From Bartonella taylorii (GTDB taxonomy: Bacteria > Pseudomonadota > Alphaproteobacteria > Rhizobiales > Rhizobiaceae): a stretch of DNA of 64,000 nt. The notes under the pieces are model-generated. The model saw only the letters and a list, made by a program, of their open reading frames with translations, was not told the origin of the DNA and did no database searches. Numbering within the stretch: position 1 is the first letter of the stretch; each line of letters begins with the position of its first letter. Of the stretch, positions 9,037-18,587 are shown piece after piece. The DNA lies in contig NZ_CP083693.1 in NCBI RefSeq assembly GCF_023920105.1, positions 174,501-238,500 of the forward strand, given 5' to 3'. The translations under genes were made by a program, and so were the position numbers.

Positions 9037-12000
9037 TTAAAACTGATAACGTATTCCGCCTGAAAAACTTGCTCCAGTTATACCAGTTTTTTGAAGCTTT
9101 TGTTGAGCGCTGACATCCCCATGAAGAGAGATGTTTGGAGACAGTTGCGCACTGATACCAAGCCCGCCTTCAATAAAAGAGCCCAAAGGATCACGTTGAT
9201 AATTTTTATTAATATGTATTGCTTCATCGTCGCCAAAAGTTTTGACCGCATTTACTTTGCCGTATAGGGAAATAGAATGGCCATTTTCAGCTGTGACAAC
9301 AGTTTTTGTCAAACGTCCACCAACTCGGATCAACCATTGATGGGGATTGTTCATATCAATGGTAAGATTATCGGCATCTGAAATGGTATCAAACATCAAA
9401 TGTTGATAAGCAAGTTGTGCTTGGGGTTCGAAGGTTAAGCCTTCCATTCCAGTTGCAAATTGTTTGCCAACGGTGGTGGAGATGCTCAACATTTTGGCAT
9501 TTTTCAATTTTGCAGTTTTGCCAATGACGGCATTGGTGATATCTCCCTTTATTATCCCATAGGATAAAAGTGTATCGATGTAGAATCCATTGTCATGCTG
9601 TATGCTGCCATAGGCTGTAAGTGACCATTTATCCAGTGAGCTCTTCCCAGCATCTTGCATATCTTTTGGGGTGAAAGATATTTGCCCATAGGTTCCTACA
9701 AGACCAAAACGTGTGGTTACGTTTTGGTCCTCAATTGCTGCCAATGTAACACCGGCTTGTAGAGCAGCATAACGAATATCAGCACCATAACCATATTTGA
9801 AAGGGCCACGCTCAGAAGATAAGGTTCCTGTGCTTCCGTAAGTGTAAAGGAAGAAACCGGTTTGTTTGTTTTTTTCTCTTCCTAAGACGGATGTTCTCAT
9901 ATCGGCTAAAAACGCGTTTTGCTTAGCCATATCGGTTAAGCCCGTAGTGAAGAGAGTATTTGGCATGACCAAATAGCTTGCCATTTGTGGTACGGGGGCA
10001 GATACGATACCAGAGCCTGAACCTGTGTCAAGAAATGCCTTGTGTAAGCGGAAATCCCAGAAATTTTTATTCTTTTCATCAAAGAGGTTTTGCCCAATAT
10101 CGGCGTTACCATGGCTTGATGTTGGTCCATAGGCAGTGAGCGTGTATTTATAAGGTTCTCCCCCTATCGTGGTATAGCCCTTGGCTAATTTGAAAGAATC
10201 CTCTTTCGCTTCTCCAGAAACTTGGATGAGCGAAAGACCACCTGTATTAGAAGGATTAGAAGCATTTACTACACTATTTTTATCCCCTAAATCGCTTGTG
10301 ATATAAATTGTTGTGGAGCCTGAGACATTACCATGAATCAGAAGTTTATCAGTTTTTTGATCAGCTATGGCATCGCCATCACTCCATGCAGTGTTGAAAT
10401 AAATCTTTGCATCGCCAGAGGCGTTGTAAACTGCTTGCGTGTCTGGTTTTCCAGAACCTATATGCAATGTGTGATAATGCTCTTCTGTTGGTCGGTTAAA
10501 AGAAATAGTGCTGTCATTGAGGTTAAGCACAGAAATATCAGAACGTGATCTTTGAGTGATATCAAGCAGATTACCTTCATCGTCTTTTTCTTTTGTGCTA
10601 TTCTTCAAGGTCCATGTTGTCTTGTTTTTTAAATCAAAGAGTACATTTCTTTTTTGTGCAATTTTTGCTCTGCCCTCTAAAGTGGAATGATCTGCGTTTA
10701 ATGTGAAGGTACCGTTGAATATTTCCTTAACATCTTTACCACCCCACCAACTTTCATCTTTCCTCCAAATTTTGTTCGACAAAATACCGTCATCTAATAA
10801 AACATCGGCATGGATCTTTGAATTTTTAAGATTAACTGTACCAATTGATGGAGCAGCATGATTTTCAATGCTCTTTTCAACAATAGCTCCGACGAGAATT
10901 CCGGCTCCATTTTCAACATGAACATCTGCATTGGTTAGATTGATTTCACTGCTTTGATTTTTTTGTAGATTCTCTGTAGAGAAAGACATGAAATGCAAAC
11001 CAACGACTTCTGTTGTTACAGAAGCATTTGCAAGATCAATGTGCCCGTTAATTTGTGCTGATAGTGCAACTTTTTTTGCTGCTATCTTGCTTGCAACTGT
11101 ATCAATACCGCCATTAATCATCTTAATTGTGCTATTATTGGCTGCAGCAAGACCAACATCAAAGTTTTGAAGGATCGTTTTACCGTTTAATTCAATTAAA
11201 CTGTTCGGTTCATAGGCTCCCACACCGGTGGTTTTTTCGGACTCACTACCGGTTATTGTTAAATCTCCACTAACAATTTTACTCCCACCGTCTGCATAAA
11301 AACCTTCGTCAACATTTTCGATGGTTGTTTTGCCTGTTAAGTGAATTTCACTACCAGCGTCCGCTGTCCATACACCAGAGCGTTCTCTGTCCGGGTCTGA
11401 ATTGATTGCTTTACTACCGATGACTGTTAACTCTTCGCTAGTAATTTTGCCCCCACCAACTGCTCCAAGACCGTTCACAGTATTGTCGATTGTTGTGTGT
11501 CCATGCAATTTTATTATACTACCAGAGCCAAGGGCAACTGCACCACTTCCCTTACCATTTGTTGTTAGGGCAACATCTGTGGTATCAATCTGTCCACCGT
11601 TGATTGCATACAATGCTGTTTGGTTCGCGGTTACGGACCCTCCCGTCATTTTAATCTCAGATCCTGAACCGTTTGCAAGGAGTCCATTGTTATTAGATGA
11701 TGTAATTTTAGCATTATTTAAGATAATCGTACTGCCGGTTTGGGCATTTATTCCTACCTCGCGTACATTAAATGACCCTCCTGAGACTGTTATTGTCGAG
11801 TGATCATTTGCAAATATACCGGCGGTGGCTTGAGTTACTTTTACATTTTTTAAAGCGACTATACTTTTGTCTGCTTTTATTCCATTGATCAGTGGCGTGC
11901 TATTTTCACTACTCGTTATCACTACATCTTTCAGGTTATTTTTGTCGTTCTGGCTGTTAGAGAAGTAAACACCAGTGTTAGAAACCCTAATGGTTCCTCC

Positions 12001-12348
12001 AGTCATTTGAAGTATAGCGCCTTCTTTTGCTTCAATACCTAAGGAAATGACAGAATCGGTGCCTTGAATGGTCGTGTTATTTAATTTAATCGCACTGTTA
12101 TTGCCTTCAGTGGTTACAGCAAAAACGCTTTTGTTTGAGATCTGGCTTGTATCTTTATTTCCCAGCACAGTTAAATGGTCGCCAATAATTTGGCCACCGT
12201 TTTTTGCATGAATAATTTCATAGGTTTCGTTGGCGATTTCTTTTTTCTCTTGAGAAACTTCAAGGGTTTTAGCATGTGCATTGAATTGGATGTTAAACAG
12301 TATGATAGCTGCTGTCGTTGTATATGATAAAAGGGATTTTTTATACAC
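9037..12348 (-). CDS. Autotransporter, long beta-helix passenger (1103 aa)
   Basis: Type V surface protein. The chosen start is GTG at 12348: AAGGAG lies 7 bases upstream, and from there the leader (VYKKSLLSYTTTAAIILFNI...AHA) matches its paralogs. An upstream in-frame ATG at 12384 would add 12 residues that spoil the signal peptide. Passenger residues about 30-750 are rich in rungs of the type GGxI-x-LTVIGS and SEIxLTGKTTIxN. The motifs LSLIQVSGEA, YGPTSSHGNAD and FWDFRL precede the barrel, about 787-1103 (PVPQMASYLVMPN to GIRYQF). A GTG start may reduce translation relative to its neighbours. Specific ligand unknown. Confidence 0.92.
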   Translation of the reverse strand: MYKKSLLSYTTTAAIILFNIQFNAHAKTLEVSQEKKEIANETYEIIHAKNGGQIIGDHLTVLGNKDTSQISNKSVFAVTTEGNNSAIKLNNTTIQGTDSVISLGIEAKEGAILQMTGGTIRVSNTGVYFSNSQNDKNNLKDVVITSSENSTPLINGIKADKSIVALKNVKVTQATAGIFANDHSTITVSGGSFNVREVGINAQTGSTIILNNAKITSSNNNGLLANGSGSEIKMTGGSVTANQTALYAINGGQIDTTDVALTTNGKGSGAVALGSGSIIKLHGHTTIDNTVNGLGAVGGGKITSEELTVIGSKAINSDPDRERSGVWTADAGSEIHLTGKTTIENVDEGFYADGGSKIVSGDLTITGSESEKTTGVGAYEPNSLIELNGKTILQNFDVGLAAANNSTIKMINGGIDTVASKIAAKKVALSAQINGHIDLANASVTTEVVGLHFMSFSTENLQKNQSSEINLTNADVHVENGAGILVGAIVEKSIENHAAPSIGTVNLKNSKIHADVLLDDGILSNKIWRKDESWWGGKDVKEIFNGTFTLNADHSTLEGRAKIAQKRNVLFDLKNKTTWTLKNSTKEKDDEGNLLDITQRSRSDISVLNLNDSTISFNRPTEEHYHTLHIGSGKPDTQAVYNASGDAKIYFNTAWSDGDAIADQKTDKLLIHGNVSGSTTIYITSDLGDKNSVVNASNPSNTGGLSLIQVSGEAKEDSFKLAKGYTTIGGEPYKYTLTAYGPTSSHGNADIGQNLFDEKNKNFWDFRLHKAFLDTGSGSGIVSAPVPQMASYLVMPNTLFTTGLTDMAKQNAFLADMRTSVLGREKNKQTGFFLYTYGSTGTLSSERGPFKYGYGADIRYAALQAGVTLAAIEDQNVTTRFGLVGTYGQISFTPKDMQDAGKSSLDKWSLTAYGSIQHDNGFYIDTLLSYGIIKGDITNAVIGKTAKLKNAKMLSISTTVGKQFATGMEGLTFEPQAQLAYQHLMFDTISDADNLTIDMNNPHQWLIRVGGRLTKTVVTAENGHSISLYGKVNAVKTFGDDEAIHINKNYQRDPLGSFIEGGLGISAQLSPNISLHGDVSAQQKLQKTGITGASFSGGIRYQF

Positions 12349-12841
12349 TAGTACTCTCCTTTTATAGAAGCCCCAAATATTCATTCCCCCGCGAACTTCA
12401 TAAGAAGAGTAGAAAATGGATAATTGTCTTTAACCTAAACCTATTAGTATTGATAACTTATCACTTTGGTAATGTATTTTTGTTTGTTTGTCAAAAATTA
12501 AAATTAATCTATATTAAAACAGAATATGTATTTATGTTTACAACATAATGCATTTACAGTAAAATATATTTACTAATATTAATTAGTATAAAATAGTATA
12601 ATAGTTTTTGTAATATTTCTTGTTTTATATTAATTTTTAGCAAGCATATCTCAAGCTAATGAATCTTAATTAATGAATTACTTCCAAGGGAAAGCTTGAA
12701 ATATATTATTAAATCACATTTTCATTGAAGGATCATTATTTTGAGTTTTTGACACATTCTTGACAAAAAAATCTAAAAAATTGTTTTTCAGAAATTTTTA
12801 TAATACAGTAAAACATGCAATGTGTTTATGGTCGTGTGTTT
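12349..12841. other. Divergent promoter region, 493 bp
   Basis: It lies between the minus-strand 1103-aa autotransporter and the plus-strand phosphoesterase. It is very AT-rich. It includes a TTTACAACATAATGCATTTA stretch near 12536-12555 that resembles the TACAT-A-ATGYA element found upstream of several plus-strand autotransporters, and a TATAAT at 12799-12804, 37 bases before the phosphoesterase start. No good -35 is visible at standard spacing from that -10. Confidence 0.45.
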
Positions 12842-13972
12842 ATGAGATATAAAATTGGATATATGGCAATCACCATGATTGCTTTTACTCTCTCTGGTTG
12901 TTTTGATCTCGTTTCTGAAAGAATAAAAAAAGACGAGAAGTTCCATAGTGCATTCATGGATTGGTCCATGAAAGAAAAGTCTCTTGCAAAAAATTATACT
13001 GCGATTATCATGGCTGATCCGCAACCGTGGCGTTTGAATTCTGGTGATCCTAATGGCGTATCAAATAGGGAACCATGGTTGAAAATAAACGAGCAGGTTG
13101 CTCGTGTCATAAAAGCGCAAAAGGCTGCGTTTCATATTGTTAATGGTGATTTGACAGAGTTTGGCCAACAAAAAAACTATAACGATTATAAGAATGTCTA
13201 TAAAAGCTTTGGTACTCCTGTCTATGAGGGGTTAGGCAATCATGATTATGCCAATAATGTTGGAAAGTGTACAATTCCTGAAGCATTTAACTTTTATAAA
13301 GATGCGTGTGCTCTTAGTGCTGTTTCGAGAATGGTGTCAGAAATCAAAAAATATCGTAACCAGTTCTCTTATTTCAGTGCAGATGTTACTGAAAGTTCAC
13401 TTTCTATTTCGGGTGGAAATATTCATGTCATCAAAGGGAGTTTGAGTTACTCTTGGGATTATGGAGATGTTCACTATGTGCAGCTTCACAATTACCCAAG
13501 TTATACGGTGCGTTTGAAGGGGCAGTCTATGGAGGCGCAAATCAATAAGTCTTTGGATTGGCTTAAAAAAGATTTAGCTGCTGCTGATGCTAGAGGTAAA
13601 ATTACAATCATCAATTTTCATGATGCTCGCCCAGCTTCCATTGATGGTGAATCCTTCTTTATTCGTAAAAAGAATGTTAAAGATTTGTCGGTATTTAAGT
13701 CAATCATCACTTCTCATAATGTCAAAGCAATATTCGTGGGGCACACGCATTATCAATCCTATTGCCGTGCAAAAAATGATAGGGTCTTTGGCAATATTCC
13801 TGTCTATACAGCCGGTGCGCTCTTTAATGGGGATTATTACCTTATAGATGTTAAGGGGAAGACTATTCACGTTAAAGCCTATAATGGAGAGATAGGAAGC
13901 CCTCTTTTGATCAAAGATCTCGGTATTATAGGAGAAGATACAGAATTTTCCGCAAGTTGTAGTCAGTTATAG
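12842..13972 (+). CDS. Lipoprotein metallophosphoesterase (376 aa)
   Basis: Calcineurin-like phosphoesterase predicted to be membrane-anchored in the periplasm or at the surface. The ATG at 12842 gives a clean lipoprotein signal: MRYKIGYMAITMIAFTLSGC, lipobox LSGC with acylated Cys20. A frame extension back to 12815 would add nine polar residues. Metal-ligand motifs in order: ADPQ (Asp59; the family more often has DxH), NGD 101-103, GNHD 132-135, a His at 260 and GHTH 300-303. All five motif positions of the fold are present, so it should be catalytic. The substrate cannot be told; nucleotide or phospholipid head groups are possible. It is a single-gene unit, and no intrinsic terminator was seen downstream. 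Confidence 0.88.
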   Translation: MRYKIGYMAITMIAFTLSGCFDLVSERIKKDEKFHSAFMDWSMKEKSLAKNYTAIIMADPQPWRLNSGDPNGVSNREPWLKINEQVARVIKAQKAAFHIVNGDLTEFGQQKNYNDYKNVYKSFGTPVYEGLGNHDYANNVGKCTIPEAFNFYKDACALSAVSRMVSEIKKYRNQFSYFSADVTESSLSISGGNIHVIKGSLSYSWDYGDVHYVQLHNYPSYTVRLKGQSMEAQINKSLDWLKKDLAAADARGKITIINFHDARPASIDGESFFIRKKNVKDLSVFKSIITSHNVKAIFVGHTHYQSYCRAKNDRVFGNIPVYTAGALFNGDYYLIDVKGKTIHVKAYNGEIGSPLLIKDLGIIGEDTEFSASCSQL

Positions 13973-14730
13973 TGAGATTTTTTTCTTACTTTAAAAGCAT
14001 AAGAGGAAAAGCATGCTGTATTACAAATTTGAAAAGTGATGGGAATATAGGCGCTCTCAGAACTGTATTAAAAGAACAGGGCATCTTGTCGTTTCTATCT
14101 TTTATAAAGCTGCCATATTTTTTCTTCTTCTCTTAGCGTAGTATGGGCCGTGATGCACTTGCGGGGCCTTTAATTTGTTATGTTTCCGTAGTTTATATTA
14201 AGTGACTGGTACAGTTGCGTATCGAGAGTTTTTTGTTTGCTTTGAGAGAAGTATAAAATGGTACTTTAAAAAGATTCTTTAAGATACTTATTTTATAGAA
14301 GTTTTTGTGGTTGGTTTGTACATTTCATATTTTTCAAAATATTGGTGTTTTTCTTCAAAGTATAATAGATTTACTCTGATGTGGTAAAAAGTCATGTTTT
14401 TTGAGGAGTGGATGGGTGTTTTTGAGAGCTTTAAATGGTTTTTTCAATTATGAGGGACAAAAAATTAGCAAATGGTTTTGAGAAAATAGGGCAATACGTG
14501 CTGTTTTGTGCACAACAGTTTCGCAAATAAAGGTGCTTTTTAATTGAAAAAAAGACAAAATATGCCTTACTATACTGCGTTATGCTAGATTATAAAATAC
14601 ATCATAGAATGTGGTCAAAAAGCTCAAGAGTGATGAAAAACAAATTCAATGGAATAAATGGAATTAAAATTCCTAAATTTTCTCTCATGTCTTGATTGTG
14701 TCGAATTTAGTTGGGGGATTGTTTCGAATT
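13973..14730. other. 758-bp region without recognised genes
   Basis: AT-rich, between the phosphoesterase and tRNA-Gln, with frequent stops in all frames. The only structure noted is the imperfect repeat of the tRNA 3' flank at 14701-14740, described separately. Confidence 0.5.
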
Positions 14731-14740
14731 TGGCTGGGGA
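14701..14740. repeat. Imperfect direct repeat at tRNA-Gln 3' end
   Basis: TCGAATTTAGTTGGGGGA (14701-14718) repeats TCGAATTTGGCTGGGGA (14724-14740). The second copy includes the CCA end and acceptor strand of tRNA-Gln. A short duplication of a tRNA 3' end is what old integration events often leave behind, but local slippage would also explain it. Confidence 0.5.
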
Positions 14741-14804
14741 ACTTGGATTCGAACCAAGATTGACGGAGTCAGAGTCCGCTGTTCTACCATTAAACTATTC
14801 CCCA
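14731..14804 (-). tRNA. tRNA-Gln (anticodon CTG)
   Basis: A 74-nt cloverleaf on the minus strand. Acceptor TGGGGAA pairs with TTCCCCA, discriminator G, encoded CCA at 14731-14733. Anticodon stem GCGGA/TCCGT with loop CTCTGAC gives CUG. T-arm TTGG-TTCGAAT-CCAA. The T1-A72 pair with G73 is typical of bacterial tRNA-Gln. It is read in the same direction as, and upstream of, nothing obvious; the siderophore ATPase gene ends 87 bases before its 5' end. Confidence 0.96.
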
Positions 14805-14891
14805 GTATGCAGATGCGGTTGTTTTTAGCAGATTTTACAGTGTACACAAGTACAAAAAGAGTTTTTATGATTATTGATAGGTGAGGTAAAT

Positions 14892-15650
14892 TCATTGATA
14901 ATAAAGGGCGATAGGTATGCCGTTAATTGTTTTGATCTGAATATCCACATCATAAATGTCTTTAAGAATTTCTGGCTGCATAATGTCTTGTGGTGTTCCA
15001 CAATAAGCTGCTTTTCCATTTTTGAGTGCAACGATCATATCTGAATAAGATGACGCGAAATTAATATCATGCATGACAATGAGAATAGTTTTTTTGAGTT
15101 CATCAGCTGTACGGCGTAATTGTTTCATCATGGAAACGGCATGTTTCATGTCCAGATTGTTTAATGGTTCGTCTAACAGAAGATAATCAGTATCTTGACA
15201 GATGACCATTGCAATAAAAGCCCGTTGACGCTGTCCGCCAGAAAGTTCATCTAAAAAGCAGTCTTTTAGATCTTGTAAGCCGAGATATCGGAGTGCACTG
15301 TCAATGAATTGTTTGTCTTCTTTACTATACCAACCTTTTGAATAAGGATAACGTCCGAAACTTACTAAATCATGTACGGTTAAACGAAAAGACAAAGGAT
15401 TATCTTGGCGTAGAATTGAGAGTTTTTGAGCCAAAGCATCATGGGGCATTTTATCAATATCAATGCCGTCGATATTAATTATACCTTTATGGCGTGGTAA
15501 AAGACGTCTTATAAGCATCAAAAGTGTTGATTTGCCAGAACCATTGGGGCCAATGAGAGAAATAATCCCCCCTTTAGGAAGATGAAGGGATAAATTATCG
15601 ATAATCAATCGTGCTCCATAAGCCTTGGAAAGATGATTGATTTCAATCAT
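14892..15650 (-). CDS. Siderophore ABC transporter ATP-binding protein (252 aa)
   Basis: Cytoplasmic ATPase that powers iron-siderophore import. Motifs: Walker A GPNGSGKS 34-41, signature LSGGQ 136-140, Walker B YLLLDE 156-161, and a switch His in the VMHD stretch near 190. The start at 15650 forms an ATGA overlap with the stop of the upstream permease, so translation is probably coupled; AAGGGGAAAC lies upstream. A longer frame to 15698 would overlap the permease by about 50 bases and is disfavoured. It belongs to the FecE/FatE/YclP-like family of iron-chelate ATPases. The exact chelate is unknown. It is the last gene of the operon. Confidence 0.93.
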   Translation of the reverse strand: MIEINHLSKAYGARLIIDNLSLHLPKGGIISLIGPNGSGKSTLLMLIRRLLPRHKGIINIDGIDIDKMPHDALAQKLSILRQDNPLSFRLTVHDLVSFGRYPYSKGWYSKEDKQFIDSALRYLGLQDLKDCFLDELSGGQRQRAFIAMVICQDTDYLLLDEPLNNLDMKHAVSMMKQLRRTADELKKTILIVMHDINFASSYSDMIVALKNGKAAYCGTPQDIMQPEILKDIYDVDIQIKTINGIPIALYYQ

Positions 15651-16597
15651 TTTAGTTTCCCCTTCATCAGTAAAAATAAGAAGACAGTTCCCCCACAAAA
15701 TTCGATAATAAAACTTAAGCGTCCTGCCATATTAAAAACTTGTTCTAAAACAAATTGTCCTCCAACCAAACAAATTATCGCCAATAATATTGCAACCGGT
15801 ATAACAACACTGTGTTTTGCCTGAGGCGAGAGTTCATAGGAGAGGTTGGCAACTAACAGCCCAAAAAAGGTGACGGGTCCTACCAGTGCTGTGGAAATGG
15901 ATACGAGAATGGAAACAAATATAAGAATAGCTGTAGTACTTTTGTGATAATCAACTCCAAGATTGAGTGCGTTCTCGCGTCCGAGAGCAAGAATATCCAG
16001 AAGGTGGCGTGAACGCCACCCAATCAGACTTACAATAAAGACAATCATTGTAGCAAAGCCTATTAATGACGTATTGAATTTGTTAAAATTTGCAAACATA
16101 ATGTCAGTAAGATTCATCATTTGGTCTGGGTTTAATTGCAATTGCATGAACATGCGTAAACTGAAAAAAAAGCCTCCAAAAACAATACCAATTAATAAGG
16201 TTAAATGAAGTCCTTTGACGCTCCCTGAAAAAAGCCAGCGAAAAAGGCTTATTGAAAAGAGAATAAGAATGAGAGCTTCAAGAATGAGTTGCCCTTCTTC
16301 ATTCAAAAAGGGCAAAGAAAGAGAGCCAAGAAAATAAATCGTAATGGTTTTTATTAAAATATAAAGTTGATCAAATCCCATGATAGAAGGAGTAAGAAGA
16401 CGATTGTTGACCACTGTCTGAAATAAAACAGTAGAAACGCTTATTGCGTACGCAATGAGAAGAAGAGAAGCAAGTTTTGTGAAACGAAATGTCCACGTAT
16501 AAATGTTGATATTCCATGACATATAAAGGCTGATTACAGTGCACGCCATTACGATAAGTGCTGTTAGTACAAGCGTTGTTGCTTTCTTTTTATCCAA
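15647..16597 (-). CDS. Siderophore ABC transporter permease 2 (316 aa)
   Basis: Polytopic inner-membrane permease of the FecCD family (FatC/YclO-like), with about nine hydrophobic segments. The family-typical stretch GPVTFFGLLVANLSYEL lies near residue 245. The start is TTG at 16597, inside the last codons of the first permease (8-bp overlap), with GGAG 8 bases upstream. It would pair with the first permease to form the membrane channel. The rare TTG start together with tight overlap suggests stoichiometric coupling. Confidence 0.92.
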   Translation of the reverse strand: MDKKKATTLVLTALIVMACTVISLYMSWNINIYTWTFRFTKLASLLLIAYAISVSTVLFQTVVNNRLLTPSIMGFDQLYILIKTITIYFLGSLSLPFLNEEGQLILEALILILFSISLFRWLFSGSVKGLHLTLLIGIVFGGFFFSLRMFMQLQLNPDQMMNLTDIMFANFNKFNTSLIGFATMIVFIVSLIGWRSRHLLDILALGRENALNLGVDYHKSTTAILIFVSILVSISTALVGPVTFFGLLVANLSYELSPQAKHSVVIPVAILLAIICLVGGQFVLEQVFNMAGRLSFIIEFCGGTVFLFLLMKGKLK

Positions 16598-17546
16598 GAC
16601 GCTTTCTCCAGCGTAAAAGAAGTATGATAAAAATAAAACTACCGATAACCCCCATTATGGTGCTGATGGGAATTTCAAGAGAAGGATGAATTATTCGTCC
16701 TAAAAGGTCACAGATCAAAACTAGTTCTGCTCCGCTGATTGCTACCCAAGGAGCGGTATGGCGCATATTGTCACCCATAAAATTTGAAACAAGGTTTGGA
16801 ATAATGAGTCCAACGAAAGGGATTCGTCCGACTGTACAGACTATAACAGCGGTGATTGATGCAACAATAAAAAGACCAAAGAGCATGACAGTACGATAAT
16901 TAAGCCCAAGGTTATTGGTTAAGTCCTCTCCCAGACCAGCTACTGTAAAACGGTCTGCGGTGCAATAGGCAATAATGCATAGGGGAAGAGAGAGCCATAA
17001 GAGTTCATATTTTCCTTCAAGAATCATCGCAAAACTGCCAAATAAATAAGCTTGAAGAGAAGGAAGCAACATCTCATAATCAGCAATAGCGTTGGTTAAG
17101 GAGCCAATAACATATCCTAGCATAATCCCTGTGAGTGGTACAATGAGGGCAGATTTTAGAGGAATTTGGCGCAATAAAAACATAAAAAAGAGTGCACCAG
17201 TCATGGCAAAAATTGTAGCGATAATCATTTTTCCAAGCACAGGAATGTCGGGTAGAAAAATCATAACAAAAAGAATACCAAGAGAAGCGGATTCAACAGT
17301 TCCAGCAGTTGATGGTTCAACAAAGCGATTGCGTGCAAGAAGTTGCATGATCATGCCCGAGAGGGCAAGTGCTGCACCTACTAAAAGGATTGCAATGGTA
17401 CGCGGAAGACGTGTTTGCCAAAAAATAAGCCAAGCATGAGTATCGCCTGATAATAGGTCAGAAGGTGTTACATCAGAATAACCAACAAAAATGCTGAGGA
17501 TAGATAATAGAGCAAGAATGGTTATGGCTATCCGGTAATTTTTCAC
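16590..17546 (-). CDS. Siderophore ABC transporter permease 1 (318 aa)
   Basis: FecCD-family inner-membrane permease (FatD/YclN-like). It has many transmembrane helices. The motif GAALALSGMIMQLLARNRF near residue 60 and the GRIPFVGLIIPNL stretch near 240 are diagnostic of the BtuC/FecC fold and form the contact with the ATPase coupling helix. It is the first permease after the binding-protein gene, from which it is separated by a 96-bp gap carrying a strong hairpin terminator. Confidence 0.93.
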   Translation of the reverse strand: MKNYRIAITILALLSILSIFVGYSDVTPSDLLSGDTHAWLIFWQTRLPRTIAILLVGAALALSGMIMQLLARNRFVEPSTAGTVESASLGILFVMIFLPDIPVLGKMIIATIFAMTGALFFMFLLRQIPLKSALIVPLTGIMLGYVIGSLTNAIADYEMLLPSLQAYLFGSFAMILEGKYELLWLSLPLCIIAYCTADRFTVAGLGEDLTNNLGLNYRTVMLFGLFIVASITAVIVCTVGRIPFVGLIIPNLVSNFMGDNMRHTAPWVAISGAELVLICDLLGRIIHPSLEIPISTIMGVIGSFIFIILLLRWRKRLG

Positions 17547-17566
17547 GTTAAATCATTTTCCAACAG

Positions 17567-17601
17567 AAAAAAAGCAAAGGTTGCTTATAGACAACCTTTG
17601 C
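17567..17601 (-). terminator. Intra-operon intrinsic terminator after binding-protein gene
   Basis: On the minus strand GCAAAGGTTG (17601-17592) pairs perfectly with CAACCTTTGC (17583-17574) across an 8-base loop, and seven T residues follow directly. It lies between the binding-protein stop (17643) and the first permease start (17546). It probably gives more binding protein than membrane components by partial termination. Confidence 0.88.
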
Positions 17602-17642
17602 TCTTAAATTCTATTTTTACAGCAAGCAAGCTATTTATATGC

Positions 17643-18587
17643 TTATTTACTTTTTGTAAAAGCCTCATTGATCTGTTGTGTAGCTTCGTTAAGTCCAGTG
17701 AGACCACCACTTGCACGATACCAGCTCCAAGAATCTAAATAAATAATTTGATTTTGTTTTCCAGCAGTTGTGCGTTTAACAAGATCATTATCGAGCAGTT
17801 GTGCGGCAGATTGTCCTTCTCGCCCAATTGCGGCATCGCGGTCAATAACCAATAGCCAGTCAGGATTGGTTTCAAAAATAAATTCAGGGGAAATAAGCTG
17901 CCCATGTTTTTGCACGGTAAGTTTATCGGTTGCAGGAGCAATTCCAAATGCGGAATGGAGAATATCAAAACGCGATTTTGGACCCAAAGCACTGATTTTT
18001 CCACCAGAGGTCATGAGCACGAGTCCTGTGCCTTTCCCTTGAGTATTTTGACGGACTTTTGCTAAATTTTCATTGAGTTGTGCAATTTCCTTTTCTGCTT
18101 CTTTTTCTTTACCAAAAATTTTCCCAAGGATAGACACATTCCGTTTAATATCTTCAAGAGAGTTTTCATTCCCTACGGTGAGATCAATAGTTGGAGCGAT
18201 TTTGGATAAATCCTTATATTTAGTTTGGGTGCGTGAGGAAATGACAATGAGATCGGGTTGAAGGGTAGCAATTTTTTCATAATTTGGTTCAAAAACGGTA
18301 CCGATTTTTTCATATTTTGCATCATCAAATTGCTGCAAATACGCAGGTTTTTTTCCTTCAGGTACGCCGGAAACAGCTTTGATACCAAGGCGGTTCATGT
18401 TATCTAGCGTTGCAAGATCGAACACTATAACCTTTTGAGGAGAGGTGGGAACACTAGTGGAGCCTGAAACATGGTTAATGGTCACATTTGCTGCATTTAC
18501 ACTCGCATTTACCCATGAAAACGTTGCAAAACTGGTTGCAACAACCAAAACAAAAGTTACCCATTTTAGATATTTCATCATCGTCAT
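17643..18587 (-). CDS. Periplasmic siderophore-binding protein (314 aa)
   Basis: Captures an iron chelate in the periplasm and delivers it to the permeases. The signal peptide covers about residues 1-30 (ending near VNASVNAA). There is no lipobox Cys, so it is probably soluble. The mature protein has the periplasmic-binding fold typical of the FatB/CeuE/YclQ group: KVIVFDLATLDNMNRLG, then PNYEKIATLQPDLIVIS, and the C-terminal lobe ends LDSWSWYRASGGL. AGGATGAG precedes the ATG at 18587. Bartonella are not known to make siderophores, so the ligand is probably host- or microbe-derived; this is inference. Expression is likely iron-controlled from the divergent region 18588-18818. Confidence 0.92.
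   Translation of the reverse strand: MTMMKYLKWVTFVLVVATSFATFSWVNASVNAANVTINHVSGSTSVPTSPQKVIVFDLATLDNMNRLGIKAVSGVPEGKKPAYLQQFDDAKYEKIGTVFEPNYEKIATLQPDLIVISSRTQTKYKDLSKIAPTIDLTVGNENSLEDIKRNVSILGKIFGKEKEAEKEIAQLNENLAKVRQNTQGKGTGLVLMTSGGKISALGPKSRFDILHSAFGIAPATDKLTVQKHGQLISPEFIFETNPDWLLVIDRDAAIGREGQSAAQLLDNDLVKRTTAGKQNQIIYLDSWSWYRASGGLTGLNEATQQINEAFTKSK

Noticed and set aside
11402..11803. 133-codon plus-strand frame inside the 1103-aa autotransporter
   Set aside because: Antisense shadow of passenger coding sequence.
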